Assembly: GCA_022601535.1 (NCBI GenBank) | Contig: JAJACK010000005.1 | Location: 1 to 64,000 of the forward strand | Length of the DNA: 64,000 nt | Direction: 5' to 3' | Source: Chlamydiales bacterium | GTDB taxonomy: Bacteria > Chlamydiota > Chlamydiia > Chlamydiales > JAAKFR01 | Part shown: piece by piece, positions 16,308-24,965 of the stretch | Layout: every line of letters begins with the position of its first letter | Position numbering within the stretch: the stretch's first letter is position 1 | The notes under the pieces: generated by a model | Told to the model about the DNA's origin: nothing | Database searches by the model: none | The model's input: the letters and a program-made list of their open reading frames with translations, nothing else | Program-made: the position numbers and the translations under genes

Positions 16308-18692
16308 ATGAATTCAAATCCTTTACATGGGCGTTGTCCCGACCCAATTGTTTTCAATGATCCTTTTTACCGTACAGCGTTGATTACAACGGTTGTGCTT
16401 ACGATTGTTTCAGCACTTTTAGTCGCATTTTATTTTCCTTTTAGCTCTGCAGGCTCTTGGGCTCTTACTGGGGTTTGTATTGTGAGTTTTGCAAGTGTTG
16501 CTACCCTCATGATTCAAGGGTGTCGGAAGCGGGAGCTTCCACTTCCCTCAAGAGAGAAAACACCATCACCACTTCCCTCAGAAGAGAAAACACCATCACC
16601 ACTTCTCTCAAGAGAGGAAACACCATTACCATTACCACAACCACTAAGATTTGACGCAAGAAGAGCTGCTTCTGCCCCCCCTATTCTCTCTCCTAGAGCT
16701 CGCCCCCCCTCATCTCATCGAGCATCAGGTCAAGTCTCTGATTCCCCATATCCTAGTTGGACTCCACCTCCACCACCTCCTGATGAAACACAAGAGGAGA
16801 GGGCATTGTCTTTTTCTGTGACATCTTCTCCTTCTCCAACTTGGTCTTTAGCAGATGACACTGCCACAGAAGTACCAGGTGGAGGAGGTTTGCTCGCCTC
16901 CTTGGCAGGAGCTGTGGTAAATGCCGCTTCCTGGCTTTTCTCTGGGGGAACTCTTCAAAAGCGGCTCTACTACCACCTTCTTACAACATTGATTGAGTCA
17001 TTTGACGAAACGTGTTGTCAAACAGCACCTTTAGAAGAAAAAATTCAAGCCTTAAAACACTTCTTAAAAAGTGAATTTGACTTTGATTTTGAAAATCCAA
17101 AAGAGGGGGTTGAAATCTCTCTCCAAAAGGCTTTTGCTCATCTCTTTTCTGTACAAAATCGAGAAACAGATTTTGCTCAAGCGCGCTATGGTTTTTTCAC
17201 TGAGATTGACAACGCTTACAACACAGACAAAGGGCACGCTCTTCTCCGTTACATTGGTTTTTGCCTTTTTACAAAAGTAGATCTCAATAATTACGCTGAT
17301 GATGCAGTTCATGAAGCTCTTCGGAGTGGAGGGAGAGAGGTTACAGCTGTTTGTGCAGGCGATAACCTACATAAGCTTTTCAAAGAAGATCATACAGCGA
17401 TTGCTCAAGCCAATTCGGACTTGAAGGGGGGAAGTGGTTTTGCAAATGCAAATAAGGCAAAGGGTCATTTTAACGTTAATTTCCAGCCATTGAGAGAGAA
17501 CAATTTTGCCTCAAGACTTTGGAAGCAAGGTGATACAACAGTCTTACGTTTTGGAACTCCAACAATTGAGCTCAATGGAAATGGTGTGGTTGTTGAACCC
17601 CTATTTCTCCTCTTCTTGGATTATTTAAAAGAACACAATCTTACTCTTGTTTCATTTCAATTGCAAAATTCAAAAGATAAACAAGGAGCTAGTGGGGATG
17701 AGCATCAACGTCTTGAGAAAATTCTCGAGCTTGGTCGAAGTGAAGAATACCGAGATGTGATCAAAGTGATTGCATTTCCGATGGATGATGATTTCTTTTT
17801 CCAAAAAAATGGGTGGGCGGATAAAGAGAATGCAGAAATATTTATTGGGGAATTCCGTGATCGGATTTTGGGTGAAGATCCTGACAGTCATTTTTCCACT
17901 CCAGGTGCTGATCAGTATGATGTTGCATCGTTACTCAAACAGGTGCATAGCGCATTTTTCGACAGTACAGAAACATTGAATCACGATGAGCGGCAAGTGT
18001 TTCAGATGATCACTTATGTCTTTTTGAAAGAGTACTTTACTCACAAATATCAAGCTGATTTTTCTCATACTCAATGCAAGGATGCGATGGATCGGGCAAT
18101 GTCACTTAATGCCCTTTACTACTACATCAATTTGATCAGAACAGGGGAGCACGAAGACTCTGAAAAATTACGTGAATTCCGTACTAATGTTCATTTCGCT
18201 CCACTGTTGATAAAAGGGGTGCCGATGCATGGAAAACGTTTTGAATTATTCATGAAAGTGATGGCGCATTTAGAGAAAATGAAAAAAGACCAAAAGTTGG
18301 CAAATATTCAAAGGTTTGTCGTTCCCTCAGCTGAAGGGAGGCCAGTTACACCTAGGCCAACATGTACAGAGGGGCGGCCAAACCAGACGGTGCAAAGCTT
18401 ACCTTCAGAAGCGAAAACTTTAGATGAGTATAAAGAGCTTTTTGCTCTTGATGTAGCTACGAAACATAGCTGCCGTATTTCTGCTGTAGAGCGTGCTTAT
18501 GGTGTGATCGATGAAAGGTACCGTAACGGTGCATTAGGAATAAGCATTGAGTTTGATTCTTCTAACCCTAATCTGTTTATGATTGGTTCTGGAAAGGTTG
18601 ATTTTCAGGTTAATACGACACTTGAGACTCGTGGTGGAGAAGGGGGCGTTCTCATGACTTGGGAGCGTGTAGAAGTTGAAGGGTTACGCTAA
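16308..18692 (+). CDS. Putative secreted effector: Inc-like hydrophobic domain, Pro-rich repeats, CX5R phosphatase-like motif
   Basis: 794-aa protein of no family I can name. Order: two adjacent hydrophobic segments (about 22-45 and 50-70), a bilobed pair like chlamydial inclusion-membrane proteins; a Ser/Pro-rich linker with three 10-residue repeats (81-110) and a run of six prolines; a second weaker hydrophobic patch around 190-215; then a long mixed domain. Near residue 590 it has CKDAMDR, a C-X5-R motif preceded by HTQ and followed by a helical segment. C-X5-R is the phosphate loop of cysteine phosphatases, including the bacterial effector lipid phosphatases of the SopB and SidF types; the surrounding residues differ, so phosphatase activity is a hypothesis. 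The next gene overlaps by 17 nt. Confidence 0.75.
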   Translation: MNSNPLHGRCPDPIVFNDPFYRTALITTVVLTIVSALLVAFYFPFSSAGSWALTGVCIVSFASVATLMIQGCRKRELPLPSREKTPSPLPSEEKTPSPLLSREETPLPLPQPLRFDARRAASAPPILSPRARPPSSHRASGQVSDSPYPSWTPPPPPPDETQEERALSFSVTSSPSPTWSLADDTATEVPGGGGLLASLAGAVVNAASWLFSGGTLQKRLYYHLLTTLIESFDETCCQTAPLEEKIQALKHFLKSEFDFDFENPKEGVEISLQKAFAHLFSVQNRETDFAQARYGFFTEIDNAYNTDKGHALLRYIGFCLFTKVDLNNYADDAVHEALRSGGREVTAVCAGDNLHKLFKEDHTAIAQANSDLKGGSGFANANKAKGHFNVNFQPLRENNFASRLWKQGDTTVLRFGTPTIELNGNGVVVEPLFLLFLDYLKEHNLTLVSFQLQNSKDKQGASGDEHQRLEKILELGRSEEYRDVIKVIAFPMDDDFFFQKNGWADKENAEIFIGEFRDRILGEDPDSHFSTPGADQYDVASLLKQVHSAFFDSTETLNHDERQVFQMITYVFLKEYFTHKYQADFSHTQCKDAMDRAMSLNALYYYINLIRTGEHEDSEKLREFRTNVHFAPLLIKGVPMHGKRFELFMKVMAHLEKMKKDQKLANIQRFVVPSAEGRPVTPRPTCTEGRPNQTVQSLPSEAKTLDEYKELFALDVATKHSCRISAVERAYGVIDERYRNGALGISIEFDSSNPNLFMIGSGKVDFQVNTTLETRGGEGGVLMTWERVEVEGLR
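16541..16630 (+). repeat. Three tandem 30-bp repeats inside the 794-aa gene
   Basis: Three consecutive 30-bp units (16541-16570, 16571-16600, 16601-16630) differ at only a few positions. They encode three decapeptides of the type LPSREKTPSP in the linker after the hydrophobic domain. The unit is a multiple of three, so copy number can change without frameshift, as in phase-variable or adhesin/effector linkers. Confidence 0.95.
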
Positions 18693-19536
18693 ACTTCTAA
18701 AGGAGGGGAAGCTCGTCGCTTTTCCCACCGAAACTGTCTACGGTTTAGGCGCCTCTATTTTTTGTGAAAAAGCAATAGAAGAGATTTTTCGTCTGAAAGG
18801 GCGCCCTTCTGATAATCCTTTGATCGCCCATATCAGTGATCTTGATCAGATCGATCAGATTGTTGTCGATCCACCTGAACATTTTTTTCGGTTGGCAAAG
18901 CAGTTTTTTCCAGGCCCTTTGACCATTGTATTGAAAAAAGCACCGGCCGTTCCCGCTATTGCTTCGGGAGGATTGGAAACACTTGCTGTACGGATGCCTA
19001 ATTGTAAAATTGCCAGGAATTTGATTCGAGAGGTTGGTGTCCCCCTAGTTGCTCCTTCTGCAAATCTCTCTGGAAAACCTTCTAGCACGAAAAAAGAGCA
19101 TGTAATTGGTGATTTTGGAGATAAGATAGCTGCTGTTTTAGAAGGGGAGTGCACATTTGGTCTTGAATCAACGGTAATCACACTCGATCCTAAACCGACA
19201 CTTCTTCGCCCTGGGCAAATCACGCAAGAGGAGATCGAAGAGGTTTTGGGAGAAAAGATGGGTGTTGCACAAGTGTCTAATCACCCTCTTTCACCTGGAA
19301 TGAAATACCGCCACTACGCCCCCAAAGCGCGTGTTGTGGTGTTTTATTCTCAAGAGGAGCTAGACCATTATATAGACACGGCTCCATCGATGAAAAGACA
19401 TCTCTTTGTGGCTAAACCGCAGACACTCTATCATGAATTGCGCAGCTGCGATGCACATGGTTGTAAAGAAGCTGTTGTTCTTTGTTTAAGTGAAAATCAG
19501 GCGCTTCTAAATCGCTTGATGAAAGCTGCGCAATAA
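18676..19536 (+). CDS. tsaC: Threonylcarbamoyl-AMP synthase (Sua5/TsaC)
   Basis: Makes threonylcarbamoyl-AMP from threonine, bicarbonate and ATP for t6A tRNA modification by TsaD (7025-8044). The 286-aa protein has the YrdC-domain signature VAFPTETVYGLGA near residue 14, KGRPSDNPL, and PSANLSGKPS, then a C-terminal Sua5-type extension beginning around LSPGMKYRHYAP, so it is the long Sua5 form. The only usable start is TTG at 18676: a stop codon lies two codons upstream in this frame and no ATG/GTG precedes the signature. The TTG lies 17 nt inside the preceding gene, suggesting coupled translation. Confidence 0.92.
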   Translation: MKGYAKLLKEGKLVAFPTETVYGLGASIFCEKAIEEIFRLKGRPSDNPLIAHISDLDQIDQIVVDPPEHFFRLAKQFFPGPLTIVLKKAPAVPAIASGGLETLAVRMPNCKIARNLIREVGVPLVAPSANLSGKPSSTKKEHVIGDFGDKIAAVLEGECTFGLESTVITLDPKPTLLRPGQITQEEIEEVLGEKMGVAQVSNHPLSPGMKYRHYAPKARVVVFYSQEELDHYIDTAPSMKRHLFVAKPQTLYHELRSCDAHGCKEAVVLCLSENQALLNRLMKAAQ

Positions 19537-19551
19537 GTTATTCTCCCCCGT

Positions 19552-21489
19552 ATGGGACAAAATTTAGCACAGAAACTTTTGGCAAGTCATCTCCTTGAAG
19601 GAGAGATGCAACAGGGCAATGAAATTGCGCTGAAAATCGATCAAACATTGACGCAAGATGCGACAGGAACCATGGTGATGTTGGAACTGGAGGCGATGGG
19701 GCTTGATCGGGCAAAAACCGACATCTCTGTTCAATATGTCGATCACAATTTGGTTCAAAACGATTTTAAAAATCCAGAAGATCATCTCTTCTTGCGAAGC
19801 GCATGCAAACGATTTGGAATTTGGTATAGTCGCGCAGGGAATGGAGTTTCTCATCCTGTTCATATGGAGAGGTTTGGAAAGCCTGGAAAAACATTACTTG
19901 GCTCAGACAGCCACACATGTGCGGCAGGTTCGATGGGAATGCTTGCAATGGGTGCGGGAGGACTTGAGGTTGCCTTTGCCATTGCAGGGGAGCCATTCCA
20001 CGTGAAGATGCCGGAGATCTTTGGGATTAAGCTTGTCGGAGAGCTTCCCGATTGGGTCTCTGCAAAGGATGTGGTGTTAGAGGTTTTGCGCCGTTACGAT
20101 GTATCGGGTGGTGTGGGAAAGATTTTAGAGTATTACGGTCCTGGTTTAGAAGGGCTTTCGGCGATGGATCGGCATGTCATTGCCAATATGGGAGCGGAGC
20201 TTGGAGCGACAGCTTCGGTTTTTCCCGCAGATGAAGTGGTGCACCGTTTTTTGAAGAGTCAACATCGGGAGGATGATTTTGAGTCGTGGGAGAGAGATGA
20301 TGACTCTACATATGATAGCCACGCTGAAATTGATTTGAGTAAGCTCGAGCCTTTGATTGCAAAACCAAGTAGCCCCGGCAATGTTGTTCCAATCTCTGAG
20401 CTGGAAGGGCTCGATGTTTTTCAGGTGATGATTGGCTCTTCGGCAAATCCAGGTTACCGCGATTTTGCGATTGTTGCTGATATCTTAGAAGATCAGCAAG
20501 TGCACGACCAGGTCTCTTTAGATATCAACCCGACATCGAGGCAGATTTTGGAAAATTTAGCTCGCAACGGCCATTTAGCCAAATTGATTCGCTCTGGGGC
20601 TCGGATCCATCAGGCAGGATGCAATGGATGTATTGGAATGGGGCAAGCTCCAGCTGTTGAACGTCCATCACTGCGGACTGTGCCACGTAACTTTCCCGGC
20701 CGCTCAGGGACCAAAGAAGACGCTGTCTATCTCTGTAGTCCTGAGGTGGGAGCTGCAGCAGCGCTCACTGGGAAAGTGACCGATCCGCGGAAAATGGGAA
20801 TAGAGTATCCGAAGGTAGAAGAGCCCGATAAGTTGGTGATTTCAAAAGATGCTGTGATTCCTCCTCCAGAAGATGGGCGAGATTTTCCCTTGGACAAAGG
20901 GGGAAATATCAAACCTCTTCCTCACTTTGAACCGTTGCCTGAGAGTTTAGAAGGAGCTGTATTGATCAAGCTTGGAGATAATGTGTCGACCGATGAGATT
21001 ATGCCGGCTGGTTCAAAAGTGTTGCCATTTCGGAGTAATATTCCAGCGATCAGCGATTTTGTCTTCAATCAAGTCGATGAGAGTTATCCCAGTCGTGCCC
21101 GTATGCACCAGGAGAGGGGACATTTCATCATTGGAGGAAAGAATTATGGGCAAGGTTCGAGTCGAGAGCATGCAGCAATCGCTCCCCGTTTCCTAGGAGT
21201 AAGAGCTGTCTTAGTGAAAGATTTTGCGCGGATCCATCGATCGAATTTATCGAACTTTGGAATTGTTCCTCTCACCTTTATCGATCCAGAAGATTGGGAG
21301 AAAATTGCGCTCAACACCACCTTGTCATTTCCTCACATCCGAGAAGAGATTCAAAAAGGAAACGAAGTGACGGTGATCGATACGACAGAAAAGCGCACCT
21401 TTAAAGTTGCACATAATATGACTCCTCGGGAATTGCGTAGTGTATTAGAAGGGGGGATGATTGGCCACTTCAAATCTAAAAATAGCTGA
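19552..21489 (+). CDS. Aconitate hydratase, short (Aquifex-type) aconitase
   Basis: Interconverts citrate and isocitrate with a [4Fe-4S] cluster. The 645-aa protein is shorter than AcnA/AcnB (about 850-900 aa) and matches the length of the short aconitase form. Visible motifs are GSDSHTCAAGSMGMLAMGAGGLEVA-type segment (split here: GSDSHTCAAGS, MGAGGLEVA), the cluster pair GCNGCIGMG, and the swivel domain GDNVSTDEIMPAG and YGQGSSREHAA. Chlamydiaceae lack aconitase, so its presence argues for an environmental chlamydia with a fuller TCA cycle. A leucine-pathway role (LeuCD-like) is less likely because both domains are fused in one chain. Confidence 0.9.
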   Translation: MGQNLAQKLLASHLLEGEMQQGNEIALKIDQTLTQDATGTMVMLELEAMGLDRAKTDISVQYVDHNLVQNDFKNPEDHLFLRSACKRFGIWYSRAGNGVSHPVHMERFGKPGKTLLGSDSHTCAAGSMGMLAMGAGGLEVAFAIAGEPFHVKMPEIFGIKLVGELPDWVSAKDVVLEVLRRYDVSGGVGKILEYYGPGLEGLSAMDRHVIANMGAELGATASVFPADEVVHRFLKSQHREDDFESWERDDDSTYDSHAEIDLSKLEPLIAKPSSPGNVVPISELEGLDVFQVMIGSSANPGYRDFAIVADILEDQQVHDQVSLDINPTSRQILENLARNGHLAKLIRSGARIHQAGCNGCIGMGQAPAVERPSLRTVPRNFPGRSGTKEDAVYLCSPEVGAAAALTGKVTDPRKMGIEYPKVEEPDKLVISKDAVIPPPEDGRDFPLDKGGNIKPLPHFEPLPESLEGAVLIKLGDNVSTDEIMPAGSKVLPFRSNIPAISDFVFNQVDESYPSRARMHQERGHFIIGGKNYGQGSSREHAAIAPRFLGVRAVLVKDFARIHRSNLSNFGIVPLTFIDPEDWEKIALNTTLSFPHIREEIQKGNEVTVIDTTEKRTFKVAHNMTPRELRSVLEGGMIGHFKSKNS

Positions 21490-22438
21490 CCTCCACTGTG
21501 ACCTTCTCTCCTACATCGTTGAAGAGAAAGGAACAGCAGCAGACCCACAGTCAAAATGTTCGTGGCCTCAGCTCAAGGCAGGAGGCGTTTCGCTACAAAC
21601 TGTTGCACTTTACGTTTCGACAAATAAGGATTCGGTTCAATTTTTCCAAAGCCAAGTCGATGCATTTATGAATCTTCCAACCCTTTATCCCGATCACTTT
21701 GCCCATCTCAAGCAATTTAAAGTGCCCAAAGGGGAAGAGAAAGTGCACCTTCTCCCTGCGATTGAAAATGGATCAGGGCTTGTTACAGAAGAGGAGCCAC
21801 TAGAACTCGCCTTTCGTCGTCTCGATGAATTTATCGACTTAAGTCCCTCGCCCATCCTCTATATCAGCCTCACGTGGAAGCATAAGAATCGATTTGGAGG
21901 AGGAAATGAATCCAAGGAGGGGATTAAAAGAGATGGAGAACTCTTTTTGGAGTATCTTTCAGGCAAGAATATCGCTATCGATTTGAGCCACACCTCTGAC
22001 GCCTTGGCAGAGGGGATTTTCAATACGATCGATAAGAAGGGGCTCGACCTTATGCCAATTGCGTCCCATTCCAATTTTCGAGAGGTTTGCAACCACCCCC
22101 GCAACCTTCCTGATTCCTTTGCAAAAGAGATTGTCGCAAGAGGAGGAGTGATCGGACTCAACTTCGTCAAACGTTTTATCGGAAAAGAGAGTGATTTTTT
22201 AGCTCACCTTAACCACGCAAAGAAACTTGGTATTTTTGATCATTTCTGCTTTGGAGCAGACTTCTTTTGTGAATCGCAATTCATCCAACTCTTGCCATCA
22301 TTTATTCCCGTCTACTATAAGGCATTTTCAGACGCAAGTTGTTATCCACGCCTTTTACAAACATTGGATTTGACAAAAGAAGAGGAAGAACAGTTGAGTT
22401 TTCGAAATTTAGAAGCGTTCTTTGAGAGGAGGAAATAG
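21461..22438 (+). CDS. Membrane dipeptidase (peptidase M19, renal dipeptidase family)
   Basis: 325-aa zinc amidohydrolase-fold dipeptidase. Expected metal and active-site elements are seen in order: ADLHCDLL (HxD), LPAIENGSGL (bridging Glu), DLSHTSD and SHSNFREVCNHPRN (His ligands), and a late GADFF. It starts with TTG at 21461, 29 nt inside the aconitase gene; no other start precedes the HxD motif. The stop is followed directly by the glk ATG. A dipeptidase fits with Opp-mediated peptide import or with recycling of D-amino acid dipeptides from peptidoglycan-like material. Confidence 0.88.
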   Translation: MATSNLKIADLHCDLLSYIVEEKGTAADPQSKCSWPQLKAGGVSLQTVALYVSTNKDSVQFFQSQVDAFMNLPTLYPDHFAHLKQFKVPKGEEKVHLLPAIENGSGLVTEEEPLELAFRRLDEFIDLSPSPILYISLTWKHKNRFGGGNESKEGIKRDGELFLEYLSGKNIAIDLSHTSDALAEGIFNTIDKKGLDLMPIASHSNFREVCNHPRNLPDSFAKEIVARGGVIGLNFVKRFIGKESDFLAHLNHAKKLGIFDHFCFGADFFCESQFIQLLPSFIPVYYKAFSDASCYPRLLQTLDLTKEEEEQLSFRNLEAFFERRK

Positions 22439-23431
22439 ATGCTCATCGCAGCAGATATCGGAGGGACAAAGACAAATCTTGCCCTCTTTGAATTCAATTC
22501 AAAGAGTTTTGAGTATTTAGATCTTAAAACTTACAAAAGTAGCGACTACGACGATCTAGAGACCATTATCAAACGGTTTATCAGCGAAGTGAAACCGAAA
22601 AAGCCGGTTCAATCTGCCTGTTTTGCTATTGCAGGACCGGTTGTCAATGGCGTGTGTCATGCCACCAACCTCCCCTGGATTGTAGACGAGAAAAAACTTG
22701 CAGCTGTTTTGGGAATTTCAGATGTCTACCTCATCAATGATCTTGAAGGGAATGCATGGGCAATTGATATTTTATCAGCCGATCAACTCATGTTGCTCCA
22801 TACTGGAGATAAACAGTTTGAGGGGAATCGAGCTGTTGTCTCACCTGGAACAGGTTTGGGAGAAGCTGGCGTTTTATGGGATGGAAAAATGCACCATCCC
22901 TTTGCCAGTGAAGGGGGACATTGCGAACTTGGGCCACTAGATGAAGTGCAGATCGACCTCTGTCGCTATCTCTACCAAAAATTTGGTCATCCATCCTACG
23001 AGCGAGTTCTTTCAGGGCCAGGGTTGGCCAATATCTACGCCTTTTTCATCGATGTGCAAAAGAGAAAAGAACCGAAATGGTTAACAGATGCTTTTGCAAA
23101 AGAAGATCCAGCCCGTGTGATTACCGAAAATGCGCTCAATGGGAAATCAGAGCTCTGTCTTGAAGTGCTCGATCTTTTCATCTCAATTTTGGGATCAGAA
23201 GCAGGTAACTGTGTCTTAAAATATATGGCCTTTGGAGGACTCTATCTCGGTGGAGGTATTCCTCCCAAAATCTTGCCCCGCCTTAAAGACGATCCCGGTT
23301 TTCTCGAAGGATTTTTCAACAAAGGAAGGTTCCGCTCTCTTCTTGAAAAAGTGCCTGTCTACGTCATCTTAGATGATAAAGCTGCTCTTCGAGGGTCTGC
23401 AAATTATTGTCGTATGCAAGAGGTAAACTAA
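22439..23431 (+). CDS. glk: Glucokinase
   Basis: Phosphorylates glucose with ATP; product feeds zwf. The 330-aa sequence belongs to the Glk family (E. coli type): AADIGGTKTNLALFE phosphate-1 motif at residues 4-18, VSPGTGLGEAGVLW, and SEGGHCELGP close to the catalytic region. Start ATG immediately follows the stop of the dipeptidase gene and its own stop shares a base with the next ATG (TAATG), so it sits in a coupled operon. Chlamydiaceae import glucose 6-phosphate and lack this enzyme; environmental chlamydiae have it. Confidence 0.93.
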   Translation: MLIAADIGGTKTNLALFEFNSKSFEYLDLKTYKSSDYDDLETIIKRFISEVKPKKPVQSACFAIAGPVVNGVCHATNLPWIVDEKKLAAVLGISDVYLINDLEGNAWAIDILSADQLMLLHTGDKQFEGNRAVVSPGTGLGEAGVLWDGKMHHPFASEGGHCELGPLDEVQIDLCRYLYQKFGHPSYERVLSGPGLANIYAFFIDVQKRKEPKWLTDAFAKEDPARVITENALNGKSELCLEVLDLFISILGSEAGNCVLKYMAFGGLYLGGGIPPKILPRLKDDPGFLEGFFNKGRFRSLLEKVPVYVILDDKAALRGSANYCRMQEVN

Positions 23432-24405
23432 TGTCCCCTAAAAGATTTATCCTATTTCTCGCCTTAGCCGTAGTCACAACTTTAGCCTATTTCAACTGGC
23501 CCAAAGAGACTCCTTTTGTCAAACCTCCCGAAGGGGTGAGTTACGAAATGGCAATTGAACCGATCGAAGTTGTCGAGGTCTCTTCAGCTTCAACTGAAGC
23601 GAAAAGCGAAAAATTATTCCCCCGCTCAGATGAGAGCGAGCTTCCGGAGGAGGTAGATCGCCTTTCCCAGCTTTTCCAGCCCTTTCCCCCTCTTCCCTCA
23701 ATCGTCGAAACGATCTCTTACACCGGTCGCGTTCCATGGGTTGAAGGGAGATCGGCTTACCTCGGCGATTACGCCCTTCGCTATAAAACCTCTAAACATT
23801 TTATTTCGCGAAGCCTCAATGGAATGGGAAAATATCTCTCCGATACGGTTTCAAAAGGGAATCGTTTCAATGTTCTTCGTACCGACAAAGAGATCGAATT
23901 CCATCTTATTCTCGACCTTTCAAGACTTAAACTGTGGGCTTATGCACACGATGTTACCGAAGAAGAACATCTTCTGCTCAAGAGTTTTCCTGTTTGCGCA
24001 GGCCAACTCTCCTCTGATGCTCCTTCAGGGTGCTTGACACCGACTGGCACCTTTTTACTCGGCGATGAAATTGCCGTTTACAAAGAAGGGATGAGTGGAA
24101 CTCGCTATGGTCGATCGATTGAAATGGTTTCTGTCTTTGGGACTCGTTGGATCCCCCTTTCTCGAGAGATTGCCAATTGCACTGGATCGTGTAAAGGGCT
24201 TGGTATTCAAGGAGTCCCTTGGAAACGGGATAGTGAGAGTGGAGAGATTTATGAAGATAGAAGTTGTATTGGAACATATCAGAGCGAAGGGTGTATCCGC
24301 CTGCTCACAGAAGATATCGAAGAGCTCTTTGCTGTGATCGTCTCTAGGCCCACTTATATCCATATCGTTGCAGACTTTGTAGATGCCTCCCTTTCAAGAT
24401 TGTAG
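23431..24405 (+). CDS. L,D-transpeptidase (YkuD)-like protein, N-terminally anchored
   Basis: 324-aa protein starting at the ATG that overlaps the glk stop. Residues 5-20 form a signal anchor; an acidic linker follows; the C-terminal half carries a YkuD-type end with the nucleophile in SEGCIRL (Cys288). The usual motif is HGT...S-H-G-C-[IV]-R: here the histidine of SHGC is glutamate and the upstream HGT reads IGT. So the cysteine is kept but two usually conserved histidines are not. It may be a divergent peptidoglycan cross-linking enzyme or an enzyme with shifted chemistry. Context (dipeptidase upstream) is compatible with cell-wall work. Confidence 0.8.
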   Translation: MSPKRFILFLALAVVTTLAYFNWPKETPFVKPPEGVSYEMAIEPIEVVEVSSASTEAKSEKLFPRSDESELPEEVDRLSQLFQPFPPLPSIVETISYTGRVPWVEGRSAYLGDYALRYKTSKHFISRSLNGMGKYLSDTVSKGNRFNVLRTDKEIEFHLILDLSRLKLWAYAHDVTEEEHLLLKSFPVCAGQLSSDAPSGCLTPTGTFLLGDEIAVYKEGMSGTRYGRSIEMVSVFGTRWIPLSREIANCTGSCKGLGIQGVPWKRDSESGEIYEDRSCIGTYQSEGCIRLLTEDIEELFAVIVSRPTYIHIVADFVDASLSRL

Positions 24406-24468
24406 TTGTTTTTTTAGTGGTCTTTAAGATAGAATTGTCTTTATTAAACCTAAAAAAAGGAGCAGATA

Positions 24469-24879
24469 ATGTCCAATGTACTAGGTTTTTCAGATGCATT
24501 TGGTTGGCATAGTGAGGGTGAATTAAAAGGGTTATCCCAGAAGTATTTTTTTGAAGATGGAGATAAAGCAAAAGAAAAAGACGATGCTATTTTTACTTAT
24601 TTAGTATTAGAAAGATTTGTAAATATTATTGCGTATATTCCTTTGATTGGTAGCATCTTAGGTATTGTTAAGTTGGCAGCCTTTGCTTCTTTAGCAGAAG
24701 GCGTAGAGGAATCGAGCGAAGATGCACAGTCTTATTTTAAAGGAATGAGAGTAAGGGCTGCTATTGAATCTCTTTCTCTAGGGGCTTTATTAATCATCCC
24801 AGATGTTATTGCGACGATTGGAAGAAAGTGTCAGTCAGCACCGTCTCTTGCGACTATGGAATCTTTTAAGCATATTTAA
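24469..24879 (+). CDS. Putative Inc-like membrane protein, hypothetical
   Basis: 136-aa product with a hydrophilic N-terminus, a long hydrophobic region at about 45-76 (FVNIIAYIPLIGSILGIVKL), an acidic linker, and a second hydrophobic region at 98-118. Paired hydrophobic segments separated by a short polar turn are the feature used to predict chlamydial inclusion-membrane proteins. A good AGGAG lies about 7 bases before the ATG. It is monocistronic: followed directly by a strong terminator. No family recognised. Confidence 0.65.
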   Translation: MSNVLGFSDAFGWHSEGELKGLSQKYFFEDGDKAKEKDDAIFTYLVLERFVNIIAYIPLIGSILGIVKLAAFASLAEGVEESSEDAQSYFKGMRVRAAIESLSLGALLIIPDVIATIGRKCQSAPSLATMESFKHI

Positions 24880-24883
24880 AAAT

Positions 24884-24927
24884 AAAAAAACTCCTTGTTG
24901 GCTGAGCCTGACAAGGAGTTTTTTTTG
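24884..24927 (+). terminator. Rho-independent terminator
   Basis: AACTCCTTGT (24889-24898) pairs perfectly with ACAAGGAGTT (24911-24920) around a 12-nt loop and is followed by a T-run; an A-run precedes it, so it could also work on the minus strand. It closes the 136-aa gene and separates it from accA. Confidence 0.95.
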
Positions 24928-24965
24928 GCAGAGGGGGAGGCTTGATTTTATAGCCGTTTTTTGAT

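Noticed and set aside
18676-18692. Frameshift joining the 794-aa gene to tsaC
   Set aside because: The TTG start of tsaC has a complete normal domain and the 17-nt overlap is compatible with coupling; fusion not supported.
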